In this document: positions 1 through 11,900 of the stretch, piece after piece
Position numbering within the stretch: the first letter of the stretch is position 1
Layout: each line of letters starts with the position of its first letter
Assembly (NCBI RefSeq): GCF_027244095.1
Contig: NC_069662.1
Span: 89,004,294 to 89,068,293, forward strand
Direction of reading: 5' to 3'
DNA length: 64,000 nt
From: Hemicordylus capensis
Lineage: Eukaryota > Chordata > Lepidosauria > Squamata > Cordylidae
Notes under the pieces: generated by a model
What the model was told of the DNA's origin: nothing
What the model saw: only the letters and a program-made list of their open reading frames with translations
Databases searched by the model: none
Program-made: the position numbers and the translations under genes

Positions 1-1721
1 GATACACCCTACTGTCAGCATTAATGCCTAATTTTAGTCAGGGAATGGACCATTATATTAATTGAGGCTGTTCACACAAGCAGCCAAAGTCAGGCTTGGG
101 CAGCCCGGCCTGAGTTTGGCTGCCCATGTGAAGTGCCGGGGGCGATGCTGATCCTGACGCTGCCTGCCCCATAAGCCTGGGAATTTACCCCAGGCTTTAA
201 CCTGGGTTACAGGGTGCAACTGTGTGTGTAGTTGGGCTGCATGCAGCCTGAGCACACACAGAGTCGGGTACCTAGAGTGCCTGACTCAGGGGGGAATTCC
301 CCAAAGCACCATGCTCATTGTGGAGTGCATTGTGGGATATCTGGAGGCCAGGCATCCTTCCCCGCAGCCTCCCCGCTGCCGCACTGCTCACCACAGTGGC
401 ACTTGTCTGCAATTGCGGTGTGATGAGAAGGGCTTCAGTCTGGATTGTGTGGGGGGAGGCAGGAATGATCTTGCCTTCCCCATCCCTCCCCGGCCCTGAG
501 AAAAGAGGTTGTGTGCATGACCTCTTTACATTTTAGTTGACACTCTTATTCTGAACCAGGAACTTGACTTTTTTAAAAGGTTGAGCTGATTCAGGTTCAA
601 CAAAGGCTTTCAAATCCTGGTTCAGGTTCTGTTCTGATTCAGGAAAAAATAAAGGGTTGATGCATTTCTCTTATTCCACTTTAGGTTCAGTTAGACTTCC
701 TCAGCAGGATCCAGACTAATTATGACTAAGTCCCACAGAAATTAATGGAATTTAAGTTAGTTATGATTAACTTGTCTCCTTTATTTTAGTGGGGCTTAGT
801 CGTGACTAACTTAAGACCCTGTCCCCTGTTTCCAAAAGCTACCAAGTCCATTGCAAGAGGCCCAATATATATGTTCATTTGATGGGTGTGGGCCTGAAAT
901 ATCATGATGGAGTTGATATGAATGCTTCCCCCTCCACCTTGCAGATGGTCTCCAGTGTGAATTGGAACCTCTACAACAGGGGCGTAATGGAAACACCTAT
1001 TAATTACATATGGATCTTTCCCCCTGTCAAAGGACCCACAATTTTAACCAAGGAGAGTGCCCATAAAATAGGCTCTGTCCCTGATCAGTCAATGGGGCAC
1101 CTGGAGTGCATGCCATCCCCAAATAAATACCAAGTCCTCTTCTCCTCAATCACAGTTGTTTTTAGGCTCCAATCCTAGGCATGCAGTCCTAGAGTTCTTC
1201 ATGGATCCTGCTGCTCATGGTTCCTGCTGCATAATACTCCTACCTTGGGGCCAGCAAAAAAAGTCCCAGTGGGACAGATCTGGCCTCCAAGTCTTATGTT
1301 GTACAGGTCAGCTCTACAGAAATGCCTGATCTTGTTGAGCCTGGAAGCCAGTTGGGAGCTTTGCTCCTGAGGCAAACAGTAGCCATGGAGGCCTCTGATC
1401 CAGATCAGGATATAGGCAAGGGCAAATGGTTAAAGCCTCCTTTCTCCCTTCAGGGTCCTAATTCAGATCAGGGCCCTGTGTGGCTTTGTTTACATTAAAA
1501 ATATAAACATGCAGGCCCCAATCTTGCAATCTGTATTTCAGTTACCCTGAGTGATTAATTAAGGGGCTCATCCCACTCCTCCATTAAGGTACTGCAGGTC
1601 TGACCCCAGGGAATGTAAGCACCATGACAGAATTAAGATTTATTCTTGATTTGTACCCAATACTCTGTGATTTTTCTCCCCTTTCACTAACATATTTTGG
1701 TTTTAAAAATTATTTTCCTAG
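1..1721 (+). other. SFRP4 last intron (3' part)
   Basis: This is the sequence upstream of the SFRP4 terminal exon. It ends in a pyrimidine-rich stretch and a TTTTCCTAG acceptor at 1713-1721. Apart from the DNA element at about 64-521 I see no coding signal. 540-1700 is AT-rich with no ORF that resembles a known protein. Confidence 0.6.
64..521. mobile_element. Non-autonomous DNA element (MITE family with GAGGCTGTTC ends)
   Basis: The left end reads GAGGCTGTTCACACAAGCAG and the right end (about 505-521) reads roughly as its reverse complement, finishing in GACCTC. The GC-rich body resembles the body of the element at 5690-6655, sharing 'gcattgtgggat' and 'ctagagtgcct'-like blocks. The same left end recurs at 39779 and 45080. 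There is no coding capacity. The superfamily is uncertain; Harbinger or hAT is possible. Confidence 0.5.
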
Positions 1722-1910
1722 AGGTGGGAACAGCGACTTCAAGAACAGAAGTTACGAGCAGTCCCTAATAAAAGCCAGAATGCGAAAAACTCCGGTCATA
1801 GTGGAATACCAAAACAAAACTCGAAGAACACCAACCCAGTGCTCAGTGCTCCTAAGAAAACCAACAAACTGAAAAATGACCAAAAAGGAGTCAGTCCCAA
1901 AAAAATATGA
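1722..1910 (+). CDS. SFRP4: SFRP4 terminal coding exon (secreted frizzled-related protein 4, C-terminus)
   Basis: SFRP4 is a secreted Wnt-pathway modulator with an N-terminal frizzled cysteine-rich domain and a netrin-like domain followed by a basic tail. Only the last exon lies in this window. After the acceptor TTTTCCTAG the frame reads (R)WEQRLQEQKLRAV and continues as a Lys/Asn/Pro-rich tail ending in SPKKI and TGA at 1908-1910. This matches the human tail as I remember it: WEERLQEQRRTVQ, then Lys/Pro-rich sequence with SPKK. The first base may be shared with a codon in the preceding exon, which is off the window. The gene runs left to right and converges on NME8, the same neighbour and orientation as in human. 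The call rests on one exon plus synteny. Confidence 0.85.
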   Translation, partial: RWEQRLQEQKLRAVPNKSQNAKNSGHSGIPKQNSKNTNPVLSAPKKTNKLKNDQKGVSPKKI

Positions 1911-3562
1911 GTGAAGGATTTCTCCAAGGAAAAGATTTGCTTGCATGACAAAGGTTACAAGCTGGCCTGAGTGGTGTATGTGTATTCCTCCAACTCATCG
2001 ACTTAAAAATTCACAGCAGTATTCCATATAGACATTATTTGCAGCAATTTACTTCTAAAGGATCACTTTTTCACTGTAAGCCACAGATATAGTAACATGC
2101 AGTAACATGTGATGGGTTGATGAAAGGCAGTATTGACTAGGCATATATTTAGAGTAGCCAGTCATAGTTTACCAATATGCATCTGGATATGCTATTCTGT
2201 GATTTAGATGTGTGTGGCAGAAATTTGCCTGTATCCTATGGTTGGATTTGCATGTGTGTTCCAGAGGTGGCAGCCTTTACTATTTCCCTCTCTCACCAGG
2301 CCCAAAGGGCAATAATACACTTTGGCACTTGTACTTCTTACAGCAATGCCAATGAAGGAGGGATCCTCATTTTCTAGTGTTGTCCTGCAGTCATGCCAGG
2401 TTTGAACAAGCCCTTCACACTCTTTTTGCATAGCAGGGTCCAAACCCATGGCTGCCTTGTCAAGAGCTAACATGCACAGCCATTCATTGTCTTAGAATTG
2501 TGTGTGTTTGTGTAGAAAATGCATACTCAAACTTTTTTCCCCATTTTCATCAGGCCAGTTTTTGTTAGCCATGTTAATCGTCGCATTTAAACATTTAGCT
2601 GAAAAACAGTACTTATGGGGGAAAATTGGAAGTGTACAAGTAGTACCTCCTTACTTGCCACATAAACAGAGATACTTTTACATCACCAAATGAAACAATT
2701 TAAAGCTTGCTACTGAACATCTGACAACTAGTAAGCCGATCATACTATTCTGAAATAGAGCTAAAGAATGAAAGAGACACATCTCTTTTGCCAGTTTAGC
2801 ACATTTGACATTTTACTAGCAGCTTGACCTGAAACGTATTTGCTGAACCAAAGGTTTTCCAGTCTTTTGAAGTCCACATGGATCTCTTCTGGGCTTGGGA
2901 CATTCCATTAATTTAAATGGATATGGATGCAATTAGAAAGCATGCACCATTATGTGCATGGACAAGATTGTTCCACTGAAATAAATGAGAAGTTTTGAGA
3001 ACATCTTTTCATGCACTAGGCCTCCTCCTGTTCCCATAAACTGTCACCATTGGCTGCAGTACAGAGGAGCATGCATGCAAGTCTGTAAGAACAGCAAGGC
3101 CTCCTGCTTTCTTTTCAGAACATCAACTTCCTCCAGGCCCACACCTGCTGCACTATATAAGAAGCTGCAATTCAGTTGATCTCCCCCGCTCCATTTGATA
3201 CAACAAAGTTTGGATGCTGATGTTCTTGCCTAACAGCCACATAGCTGCATGATACAAACACAGCCAGGCTTTACCATTGTCAACTATGGGATGACTTGTG
3301 TTGACGTTTTTTGTTTTCCATATCTGACAATGGGTTCCATTTGTGCACGCAGGGGTTTTTTGGGGGGGATTGTAACCACTAAGATTAAGTAAGTTCCTAT
3401 GGGTCTACATTATGGGTGCAATCCAGGTATATGCACTTGTAACCTTCTGTTTCTATCAGAATCCATGCTGAAAAGAATAATATTGAAACACTCAAGGCAA
3501 ATAAGGAAATGTAGGCACATTTATACTATCAACAATATACTATCAACACTCTATCGATCGTA
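1911..3562 (+). other. SFRP4 3' UTR and intergenic sequence
   Basis: AT-rich sequence follows the SFRP4 stop. The first clear AATAAA on the + strand is near 2981, with others near 3774 and 4018. Any of these could end the transcript, and the sequence alone does not decide. No other gene is recognised. A stretch open on the minus strand at 2204-2473 matches nothing I know. Confidence 0.4.
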
Positions 3563-3698
3563 CCGTGTTTCCCCAAAAATAAGACAGTGTCTTATATTAA
3601 TTTTAGCCCTCCAAAAAGCACTAGGGCAATTAGCGGTACATCAGAAATTACTGCTAGGTCTTACTTTCGGAGTAGGTCTTACTTTCGGGGAAACAGGG
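3563..3698. mobile_element. 136-bp MITE with TA target duplication, copy 1
   Basis: The element starts CCGTGTTTCCCCAAAAATAA and ends in GTCTTACTTTCGGGGAAACAGGG, which are imperfect terminal inverted repeats. TA lies on both sides (3561-3562 and 3699-3700), as expected for Tc1/mariner-type insertion. A nearly identical copy of the same length is at 49734-49869. There is no coding capacity. Confidence 0.8.
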
Positions 3699-4144
3699 TA
3701 AAGCCTCTTGCAGTTATACTCACACAACACAAATCCAAAACACAATTCCATTATCATCATTGCATTGCTATTTTAATAAATATTGTCGTTTTGATGTTTC
3801 CCTTCAACCATTAAATGAGTTGATTGAAATTTCTGCAGCAATGATTTCTAACATGGTTCATTTCTGATATTTTATTTCTGAAAACAAAACGTTTCACATT
3901 TCCTTTTTTTTTTAAACTGAAAGGCGGGAGTGGGAAGTGGAAAATGATTGCCAACATAGAATTTGCACCTTTCCTTCATAATGCAAATGACCATGATTAA
4001 CATTCCACTGTATGAAATAATAAATGTTAAACCTCCATTTGAGTAATGTTTTTTTTCTTAATTTCCATTTTGAAGTGTAATTTTAACAAGTGAACCAATT
4101 TTTGCTCTGCAAAAAAAGCATTTTGAAGACCAGTGTCTAATATC

Positions 4145-4442
4145 AATGGCTCACATACAGCGCAGAGAAATATAGGCAGTTCAACACCACCTGTGCTGCT
4201 GTGTGTGTCTAAAGTACCACCTGTACTGTTGCAGAACAGAGCTGTTCCACTGTAACTTATAATCATGTAATTGTGGTTCTGCGATGCTACCTCCATTGAC
4301 AATAATAGAGTTAGCGTCACCAACCTGCAATTGCATAATTGTAAGTCACAGCAGAACAGTCCTGTTCCTCCACAGCACAGGCAGTGATTTAAACACACAC
4401 AGCTGAACCACCCACATTTTGCTGTGCTGTATGTGAGCCACT
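4145..4442. repeat. Foldback (inverted-repeat) element A
   Basis: The left arm begins with 'tggctcacatacagcgcag'. The right arm ends with its near reverse complement, 'ctgtgctgtatgtgagcca'. Internal blocks also pair: cagaacagagctgttc with cagaacagtcctgttc, and the 'taacttataatcatgtaatt' block with 'aattgcataattgtaagt'. The centre is near 4305. It is probably a palindromic non-autonomous DNA transposon. Confidence 0.65.
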
Positions 4443-4448
4443 GTTCCT

Positions 4449-4715
4449 GATGTTACTGGCTGACATGATGCACAGCCTCCTCTAGGGGTGCAGGAGTGAC
4501 TTGAGGTACTGGTGCTGTGGACCTAGAAGCAGTGGCACCACTGTGGGGAACCACAGCAGCACAAGTGTTACTGCAGTCTTCCCCATTCACCACAATGGGA
4601 CAAAATGCAGTAATACACTCAGACAAAATACACTCATGCTTGTAGTGTAGCTGCAGTTCTTTACAGTGGTGCTGTGCCGTCCTCCAAGAGGCTGTGAATC
4701 ATGTCAGCCAGTGTT
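4449..4715. repeat. Foldback element B
   Basis: The left end 'tgttactggctgacatgatg' is matched at the right end by 'catgtcagccagtgttact'. Inner blocks pair too: cacagcctcctct with aagaggctgtg, and gtactggtgctgtgg with cagtggtgctgtgcc. It lies seven bases after foldback element A. Confidence 0.65.
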
Positions 4716-5689
4716 ACTTTGTCTAATTCTGCAAGACATTCATCTCTTGCCTCAGAAGATATATTTTCTGTGATAGAAGTCATGAGACACAGAAAGACCA
4801 ATGTGGTCTAACAAATTGTTTCTTGGATCATCTTGCCTGACCATGCATAGATTTGGGGGGGGGGGTCAAAGAAGTCTCCATTTTTCAGATACTGCAGGGG
4901 TAAAAATCCAACCTCATGTTTCAGTGTTCAAACAATCCATAATATTGCAGAAAGTATTACAGTCCAATGGATCACTCTTCAATAAACTCCCATTTTATTT
5001 TAACAGGAACCTAGTAATTTTCTTATCAGCCAAGATGGGCAAAGGTCTAACTTGCAAATGGTCACTTTAATGCTTCCTTCCACCCCATCAAATGCATACA
5101 TACTAATAAATCCAGACTGAGCATCTGGCATTTGTCGCATTTGTATCCCATATTTTGTCCAAGATGCTCTGGGCAGCAAAAGTTACTCCACTGCATCCTG
5201 ACAACCCTAGAAATCTCCAGGTTAGGCAGAGAGACTAGTATGACTCTGGCTTTCAGCATGCACATATGCTAAATGCATGGACAGGGAGCATGATTGCATC
5301 TGCTGCTCCACCCCCAACATCTCTTTGTTTACAGTGCACATGTAGGCTCTCCTATGAAACCAGGTACCCTGTACAATCAGGGTGCCCAAGCTTGCATACA
5401 GAGCCTATGCACACAGAGCCCCATTTCCACATTTTGCTGAATATTTGGCGGTCGCAAGTGGGGTCAGTAGGCATGACACACTCCTGCTGCACTCATTAAG
5501 TGTATGTGCATGATGAAGGGACATTAGAGAACATGTCTCCAGTGATATGCCCCAGCCTCCCTGATGGGGGATCTGAATTCAAGTATCCCAAGTGAAACCC
5601 TCTAGTTCTTGGTGAGCTGAGTTCAGTTTTGCATGGTCTACTTTTTTATTATCAGAATCTCTGTGGTCCAAGCTGGAGTGTATACTCAA

Positions 5690-6655
5690 CTGTCAAGATA
5701 TAACTAAACTGTCATAACTACCAGGATTGGGCCCTCCTAGCTCTGCTTTGTAGCCCAGCTCTTAGCCGGGGTTATGGACTCAAACAAGCCCTTAACCTGG
5801 GCTCTGGGATCGTGTGTTCGCTGGAGCTATGTTTAACCCCAGGGAAACAGAGACAGGCATCTAGAGCACCTGTCTCCTGGGGAATCATCATCATCAGTTT
5901 TATTACAGCCATTGGCCAGCAAAAATGGTAGTAACAAATATACACAGTACGTCAATAAAACAATGCTAAAACACAATATGACAGATTACAATCAATAATA
6001 ATAAATTATTTAAAAACAACAGACAGCTCTCGCAGTTAGGCACTTAATAGGGACCTCAACCTAATGGCAATATAGAAAAATTTAGCCACAACTGCTGTAG
6101 TCCCAGGGCTCGAATCCGCGAGGCAGTAATAAGTATAAAAGAGATCACACCTTCCGGGAAATTTAAGTAACAAAGGGGAAATGAGCTCTTCTCTAGCATC
6201 CCGATGCAACGAGAAGTACAACACATGGGTGACAGTTTCCAGAAGGCCAACGCCACAAGGGCAGAAAACTGCAACAGGATTATCTTTTGCAAACCTCCGA
6301 TCCAAAAGAGAAGAGGGCAACACATTGAACCGGGCCCGGGCTCCTGGGGAATCCCCCAATGCATTGTGCCTGTCACACGATGCACTGTGGGATCTCCAGA
6401 GGCTGGGACAATGTGTCCCAGGCACGCAGCATGGATTGCCTGGGATTGCCTGAATTGTGGATTGTGCAGGCACGCAGTGTGGATTGTCTGGCTTGTCTGT
6501 GCTCTATTTGTGGATTCCATATGTGGATTGTGCAGGCACACAACGCGGATTGTCCGGATTGTCCGCACTCCTAGCAACTTTTCAGCTATCGTCTCGGTGG
6601 AGGTGGGGAGAAAGGTGCAGGAAAATGTTGGTGAAGGAATCCCAGGGAAGTAACA
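5690..6655. mobile_element. MITE (GAGGCTGTTC family) split by a LINE insertion
   Basis: The two halves (about 5690-5886 and 6341-6655) look like one GC-rich element of the type at 64-521. They share a 'cccagctcttagccggggtt' block and a 'gcattgtg...actgtgggat' block. The split falls at CTCCTGGGGAATC, which is present on both sides of the LINE insertion. The outer ends were not resolved. Confidence 0.45.
5887..6340 (-). mobile_element. 5'-truncated LINE fragment, I/Jockey/Vingi-like C-terminus
   Basis: The minus strand encodes a C-terminal LINE segment with CPCGVGLLETVTHVLYFSLH followed by RDAREELISPLL. This corresponds to the zinc-knuckle-like end of the larger LINE at 60201-62101. The 3' end has an AATAAA-type stretch and a (GAT)n tail at 5887-5895. 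A 13-bp target duplication, CTCCTGGGGAATC, flanks it (5874-5886 and 6341-6353). Confidence 0.75.
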
Positions 6656-6665
6656 TAGGAGTGGT

Positions 6666-8366
6666 GGATAGGGTTGTGCATTTTGTATTTTTTTCTGTTT
6701 TGTTTTTGGCCCGAATCTGAAACACCCCCATTTTGTTCTTTGTTTGAAATTGCAAAATCTGAAACGGAAACGTTTTGGATTTTTAAAAAATGGGCTCGGG
6801 GGGAAACTAGTGGGTGGGGGTGGTAGTACCCGATGGGTGGAAACTACCACCCAAGTTTCTGAGGAATTGGGCAAAGGGCTGATTTTTGGTGAAATTTTGA
6901 AGTATAGGATTTTTCCTATAGGGAAGAATGGAGGTTTCAGCAAAAGTATAGCTTCATGTTGGGGGGAAAGGGGTGGCCCGGAGCAGAGTAGGGTGGGTGG
7001 TAGTGTCCAGTGGGGGCAAGGAAGCTGCCAGAAGTATTTCAAAGGAATTGGGCAGAGGGCTGATTTTTAAAGATGTAATGGAGTTTGTGCATCTTTAAAG
7101 GTCTTCCCCATAGGGAATGATGGACCTCCATAATTTCTGTCCCATATCTGCACTTGGGGAGGCACCAGGGTGGTCAAGAGTGAGTGGTGGTGTAGAGCAC
7201 ATAGGGTGCCACTCACCCACATGGGTTGCTAACCCATGGGGTACTGGGTTCTGTTGTTTCTGAGATGTTTTGAGTGTAGATTCTCTGGTAGCATATGAGA
7301 GTGGATTCATGGTTTGTCGTTGAAAATCTCATATGCTACCGTACCAGAGAATCTTCACTCAGAACACCTCAGAAACAACAGAACCCAGCACCCCATGGGT
7401 TAGCAACCCATCGGGTTGGTTGGCACCCTATGTGCACTACACCACCATTTGCTCCCAGCTACCCCAGTGCCCGCCAGGGGGAGTTATGTGTCTGCTCCAT
7501 TATTCCCTGGGTGGGGGGGACCTTAAAGAAGTGTAAACTTCAACAATTCCTAAGAAATCAGCCCTTTGCCCTATTCCTTTGGAATCTGGGTTGTGGCAGG
7601 CACCCCTTGGGGCACTGCCACCCAACCCACTGTTTTGCCCCTCAGGCCCTCTTTCTGCCCCGAATCTGCCCCAAAGACATGTCAACTTCAGAAATTCTTT
7701 AAAAATCAGCCCTTTCCCCAATTCCTTTGGAATCTGGGTGGCAGCAGGCACCCACTGGGGCACTACAACCTGAACCACTCTTCTGCCCCCAAAGCCTCCT
7801 TTCTGCCCTGAATCCACCCCAAATAACATCAACATCACACATCAACAACAGCAGAGCTTTGGAAGAAAATCAGGCAGATTTCCAAAAGTCATGCACATCC
7901 ACATCCCCCCCGCCCAAAATGCAATTGATCTACACACAACAGTGTGAAACAACAACAATGAAATGCACACTGCCCCACTGGCCAATGAGGGTAAATGCAC
8001 ACTGCCCCACTGGCCAATGAGGGTAAAATTTACCCTTAAATTTGCTTAAAAGGAATAAGGAGGCAATTGCCAGCAGATCAGCCCATGCTTTTGCTGGCCA
8101 ATCTGCTGGCTGGAAGGGCTGGAAATTCAAACAGATGTCAAAACTCAAAATGGAGACTGAAGGAGAAAGACTTTTTGTGATTGCAAAATGGAGTTCCAAA
8201 ACAGCCGAAACAACAAAACATTTTGTATTCAAAACAGGGACGTTTTGTTTTGGCTACAAAATTTTCTGTTTTGAGCATTGGGTATTTTGTTTTGGCTACA
8301 AAACAGCTGAAATGGCCTGTTTTGTGCACAAAACATTTTGTATCCGAAACGAGACGCACATCCCTA
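6666..8366. mobile_element. 1.7-kb palindromic hAT-like element
   Basis: The ends TAGGGTTGTGCATTTTG and GACGCACATCCCTA are inverted copies. They are flanked by 8-bp near-identical duplications, ggagtgga (6658-6665) and gtagtgga (8367-8374), typical of hAT. The interior folds on itself around 7295-7330, where 'gattctctggtagcatatga' meets its inverted copy. Farther out, 'caacccatg', 'acagaacccag' and 'ggaattgggc...ggctgattttt' blocks pair with inverted copies. The right arm is longer than the left. No transposase is visible, so it is non-autonomous. Confidence 0.7.
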
Positions 8367-8669
8367 GTAGTGGAGACGTCCTAGATTCATAAGGAGGTTA
8401 CATGCACTGAAATATTTAACTGGGATTTCCTCTGTTGCTCTGGGAGTTCTTGATAAAGGAACTGTCTTTTATCAAAAGTGAAGGATTAGGATGGACAGGG
8501 AAGAGAAGATAATTCTGCTCATTGAGATCTGGCAACTGTTGGGACTTCAACTTAACTGAAATTTTCTTCATGTGGTAGAACTTAGTACATACAATTTGTT
8601 TTGCTGCAGCCTGGTGTAATCTATCATAACTGATTAGTAAGAATATTTCATAGAGAGATGAGTCTAACT

Positions 8670-8679
8670 TTATTTATTT
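8670..8679 (-). promoter_or_regulatory. NME8: NME8 polyadenylation signal
   Basis: On the minus strand, two overlapping AATAAA hexamers (in AATAAATAAA) lie about 40-50 bases past the NME8 stop codon. This makes a short 3' UTR likely. Confidence 0.65.
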
Positions 8680-8718
8680 GTATGGCATATGTTGCTGATA
8701 ATAAATCATCAAAAGCCA

Positions 8719-8968
8719 TCACACATATACATATTTGGTTTTGAGGCTCTCCAGATCAACTTCTCCAAAGACATACTGAATGCTTCTTGCTGCATGGTCT
8801 TCATTAGATGATCCATGGACAGCATTGCACATAATATCTTCTGCAAATTGAGCACGCAACGTGTCAGGAGCCATCTCTCTTGCTTTGTCTGGATCTGATG
8901 GTCCCATTAATGCCCGCCATTCTTCCACAGCATTTTCTTTGGTTAGAATCATGACCGTTGATGGGCCT
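8719..8968 (-). CDS. NME8: NME8 terminal coding exon 15 (NDK-C end)
   Basis: 250 nt including TGA (8721-8719). It encodes KGPSTVMILTKENAVEEWRA, LMGPSDPDKAREMAPDTLRA and AVHGSSNEDHAARSI, with catalytic-type His581. The tail ends TKYVYV, a few residues past the usual end. Acceptor TTTTCCAG. Confidence 0.95.
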
Positions 8969-11900
8969 CTGGAAAATCAGATCATACAAAGATGTATGCT
9001 GCACTAACAAACTGATTCTGCAGCTGTAAATATACTCTTATTATTCTGGACCAATGGGGCTAAAATGGTATTCTGAACAACACAAGTCCATTGGTATGCT
9101 ACCCAGGATAATAGTTTACCATAAACAAACAAACAAATACACACATACACACCCTTGATTTTATTTATTTATTTATTTATGTGGCAAATTTATTGACCGC
9201 CTGACTTCCTTAGACTCAAAGTGATTTACCTAAATTAAAACAACAAAGAAGACAAGAGAAGGTGGGGGGGGGGGAGAAAAAGAAACATCCCCTCCCAACA
9301 CAAAAACTAAAAGCCTGGCAAAAGAGATAGGTTTTCAGGAGCTTCTTAAAGGACAGAAGGGAGGGGGCATTACAAATCTCAGGAGGCAGAGTGTTCCATA
9401 AGGATGGGGCTGCAACAGAGAAGGCCCTCCCACGAGCCCAGACCCCACGTACCTCCCCTGGGCCCGGAACTCTGAGAAGGCCCACCTGAGACAACCTATA
9501 TATATGTTTGTCCTAATGAAACAGGCTCCATGATAGTCATAATGGTGAGCTTCATTTTTTCTTCTTTTCTTGCTGCATTCAAAATCTACCCAGCCACCCA
9601 CCCCATCTGTATATACAAACTTTGCATGACATCATCATATAATGTGTCTATTGATGGTGTGGCTGTAACAAACCGCTCAGTGTTACAGCCTGATTCACTA
9701 CAGTGTTGCACCTCATCATCCTCTGTTGCTCAGTTCATATCCTAGCCTCCTTCAAAATGATGTTATCCAAAAGCTCTGCTATAGATGTGTACAACAGCAT
9801 TAATGGGGAGGAAGTTCTGCCCCCACCACATCAATCACCCATGCACCCCACCACTCACAGTTATGATAGGACTTGTCTGAAGAAGGAAGAGCCCTCCCCA
9901 TGATGGCAGGTACATCCATGATTGCACAATCATGGATGTGACTACCATCATGGGGAGGCTCTTCCCTCTTCAGACAAGCCCCGCCCATTGTAACTGTGAA
10001 TGGCAGGGCGCATGGGTGATTGATGTGACAGGGGCAAGACTTCTTTCTCTTTTGCCCCACTGTACATGGCTTCCCAAGGGGCTTTCGGATAATGCCTGAA
10101 TCAGGCTCCTGAGTTCTTTTTTACACAGTCAGCAGCTAAAAGGCTCTGGTCGTAATGCTCTGTGAAGCACAGCTTTAAACAGAGAGTCTTAAGCAGAGAG
10201 TCTACAATGGCCCAGACCAAATTGCCATTTGCATGTCTCAAAAATCATTTTGCCAACTGGATGAGTGCTTAAGTTCTGTCAGCTACATTCTGTGTTTGTA
10301 CAGCTACAGTCTTAAAACTGCAGTCACCTTGTACAACGGAAGAATGGTGATTGATGAAATGCAGGCAAGAAGTTGCCTATCCACACATGCAAGACAAAAC
10401 GCAAATTTTGAATACCTTTTAAATAGTTTACTTTTTCACTGAAGGTGCAAGCATTAGGCTTCAGTCTGTGATCCTTTCCATAGTGTTCTGGGATATTACA
10501 GTGGTGATCCACTCCTCCATAATTGTATATCAAGAGGATCACCAAAAAAGGGGACAAGCCTGTCATCAGTTATGTGAGGTTAGTCCCACATATGCATAAC
10601 TAGATTCAGGATTATATTTCAACTCACGGCCTTTCTGCTACTAGTGCTTGATATATATATTACTGCTGAAGCATCTGGAGTACAGCGAATCAAGATTTAA
10701 TATGAAGTAGCACAATCTTAGATATTTTGCTTTGGATCCAAGACTACTAATCCAAGTAATATTTCAATGAGAACCATTATCTGGGCTGAAATCATGTCAG
10801 GAATCCCACAGTGTTTGGTAAGCCATTTAGAAGATAATTGTATTGGTCCCTTACAATGTTGGGACTTGTCCTACTTGGGGATCTGATAGTACGAGGGAAG
10901 GAGAACAAAAGAAGAAATAGAACGGCATCATCTTCTAAGAGATATCAGCTGAGTTCCAGATCCGAGCATTCCAGGAAAGAAGTAGCTGGGAGACTGAAGG
11001 CTGGATAGGCTGGAACTGGACAAGCATAGGCTAGCCCAGGGCTGGGCAGAGTTGGCCCTCCAGATGGTGTTGAACGACAACTCCCATCATTCCCAGGCAC
11101 AATAAATTGTGGATAGCAAAGGACCTAGGAGTGCTCTCTTACTCATTGAAGCTATCCACATGATTGCTCAAAACCAGTTTCGAGCAATCGTGAGAATCTC
11201 CGGGCCTGGAGGCGAGCCCGGTGGTTCTCTGGTAGCTAGCCTGCCTAACTACCCCTCACCCTAAATGAGGTTAACAGAATGAGTGCTCTGTTAACCTTAT
11301 TTATTTGATTGTGTATCAGCTGCAGCTGCTTGCAGCCATGGCTGATACACTGGGGTGGGGGGGAGGGGGGAGAGGGGAGCCCAGGAAGGCACCATACACT
11401 CACGCGGTGCCTTCCTGGGGTTCAGGGGGCTGGGGAGCCACATGGCAGTGCTCCCCTTCCCCTGAAGCTCCCAATAGAGTCGCGTGTGGGAGCGCCCAAC
11501 TGGAGCAGCCACTTGTCTGGGCGGCCGATCCGGCCACCCAGAAATGAGCAACTGCTTGTGTGCGGGGAAAACAGGCTAAGCCTGCTCTTCCTGCACAAAC
11601 CCCATCTGGCGCTTCACACCAATCATGTGAAGTGCCACATTCTCTCTTGTTTATAGGTGAGTTTCTGGAATGGGTTTTAAAACAGGAAGTGAAAGAAGGT
11701 GATTGTGTGTGGGCAGAGGTGGTGGTGGTGACAGTAGCCCTGAATACTGTTCTGTTTTGTTACTACTACTACTACTACTACTACTACTACAAATCTGGAG
11801 TTGAATTCTGAATTTACAATGGTGTTATTTAAGTGCAGGGCTGGGAAAATTATTGGTGCCTGGATTCCCAAAGCGATGATGGCATTCAAAAATTGAAATC

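Noticed and set aside
2204-2473. Minus-strand open frame of 89 codons
   Set aside because: No known domain, no splice or conservation evidence, and it lies in the likely SFRP4 3' UTR.
6056-7042. Long minus-strand open frame (328 codons)
   Set aside because: It runs across a LINE fragment, a MITE and the end of the palindromic element. Only the LINE part resembles a protein.
11305-11656. Overlapping open frames on both strands in a GC-rich block
   Set aside because: GC-rich composition and dispersed-repeat features; no recognisable domain.
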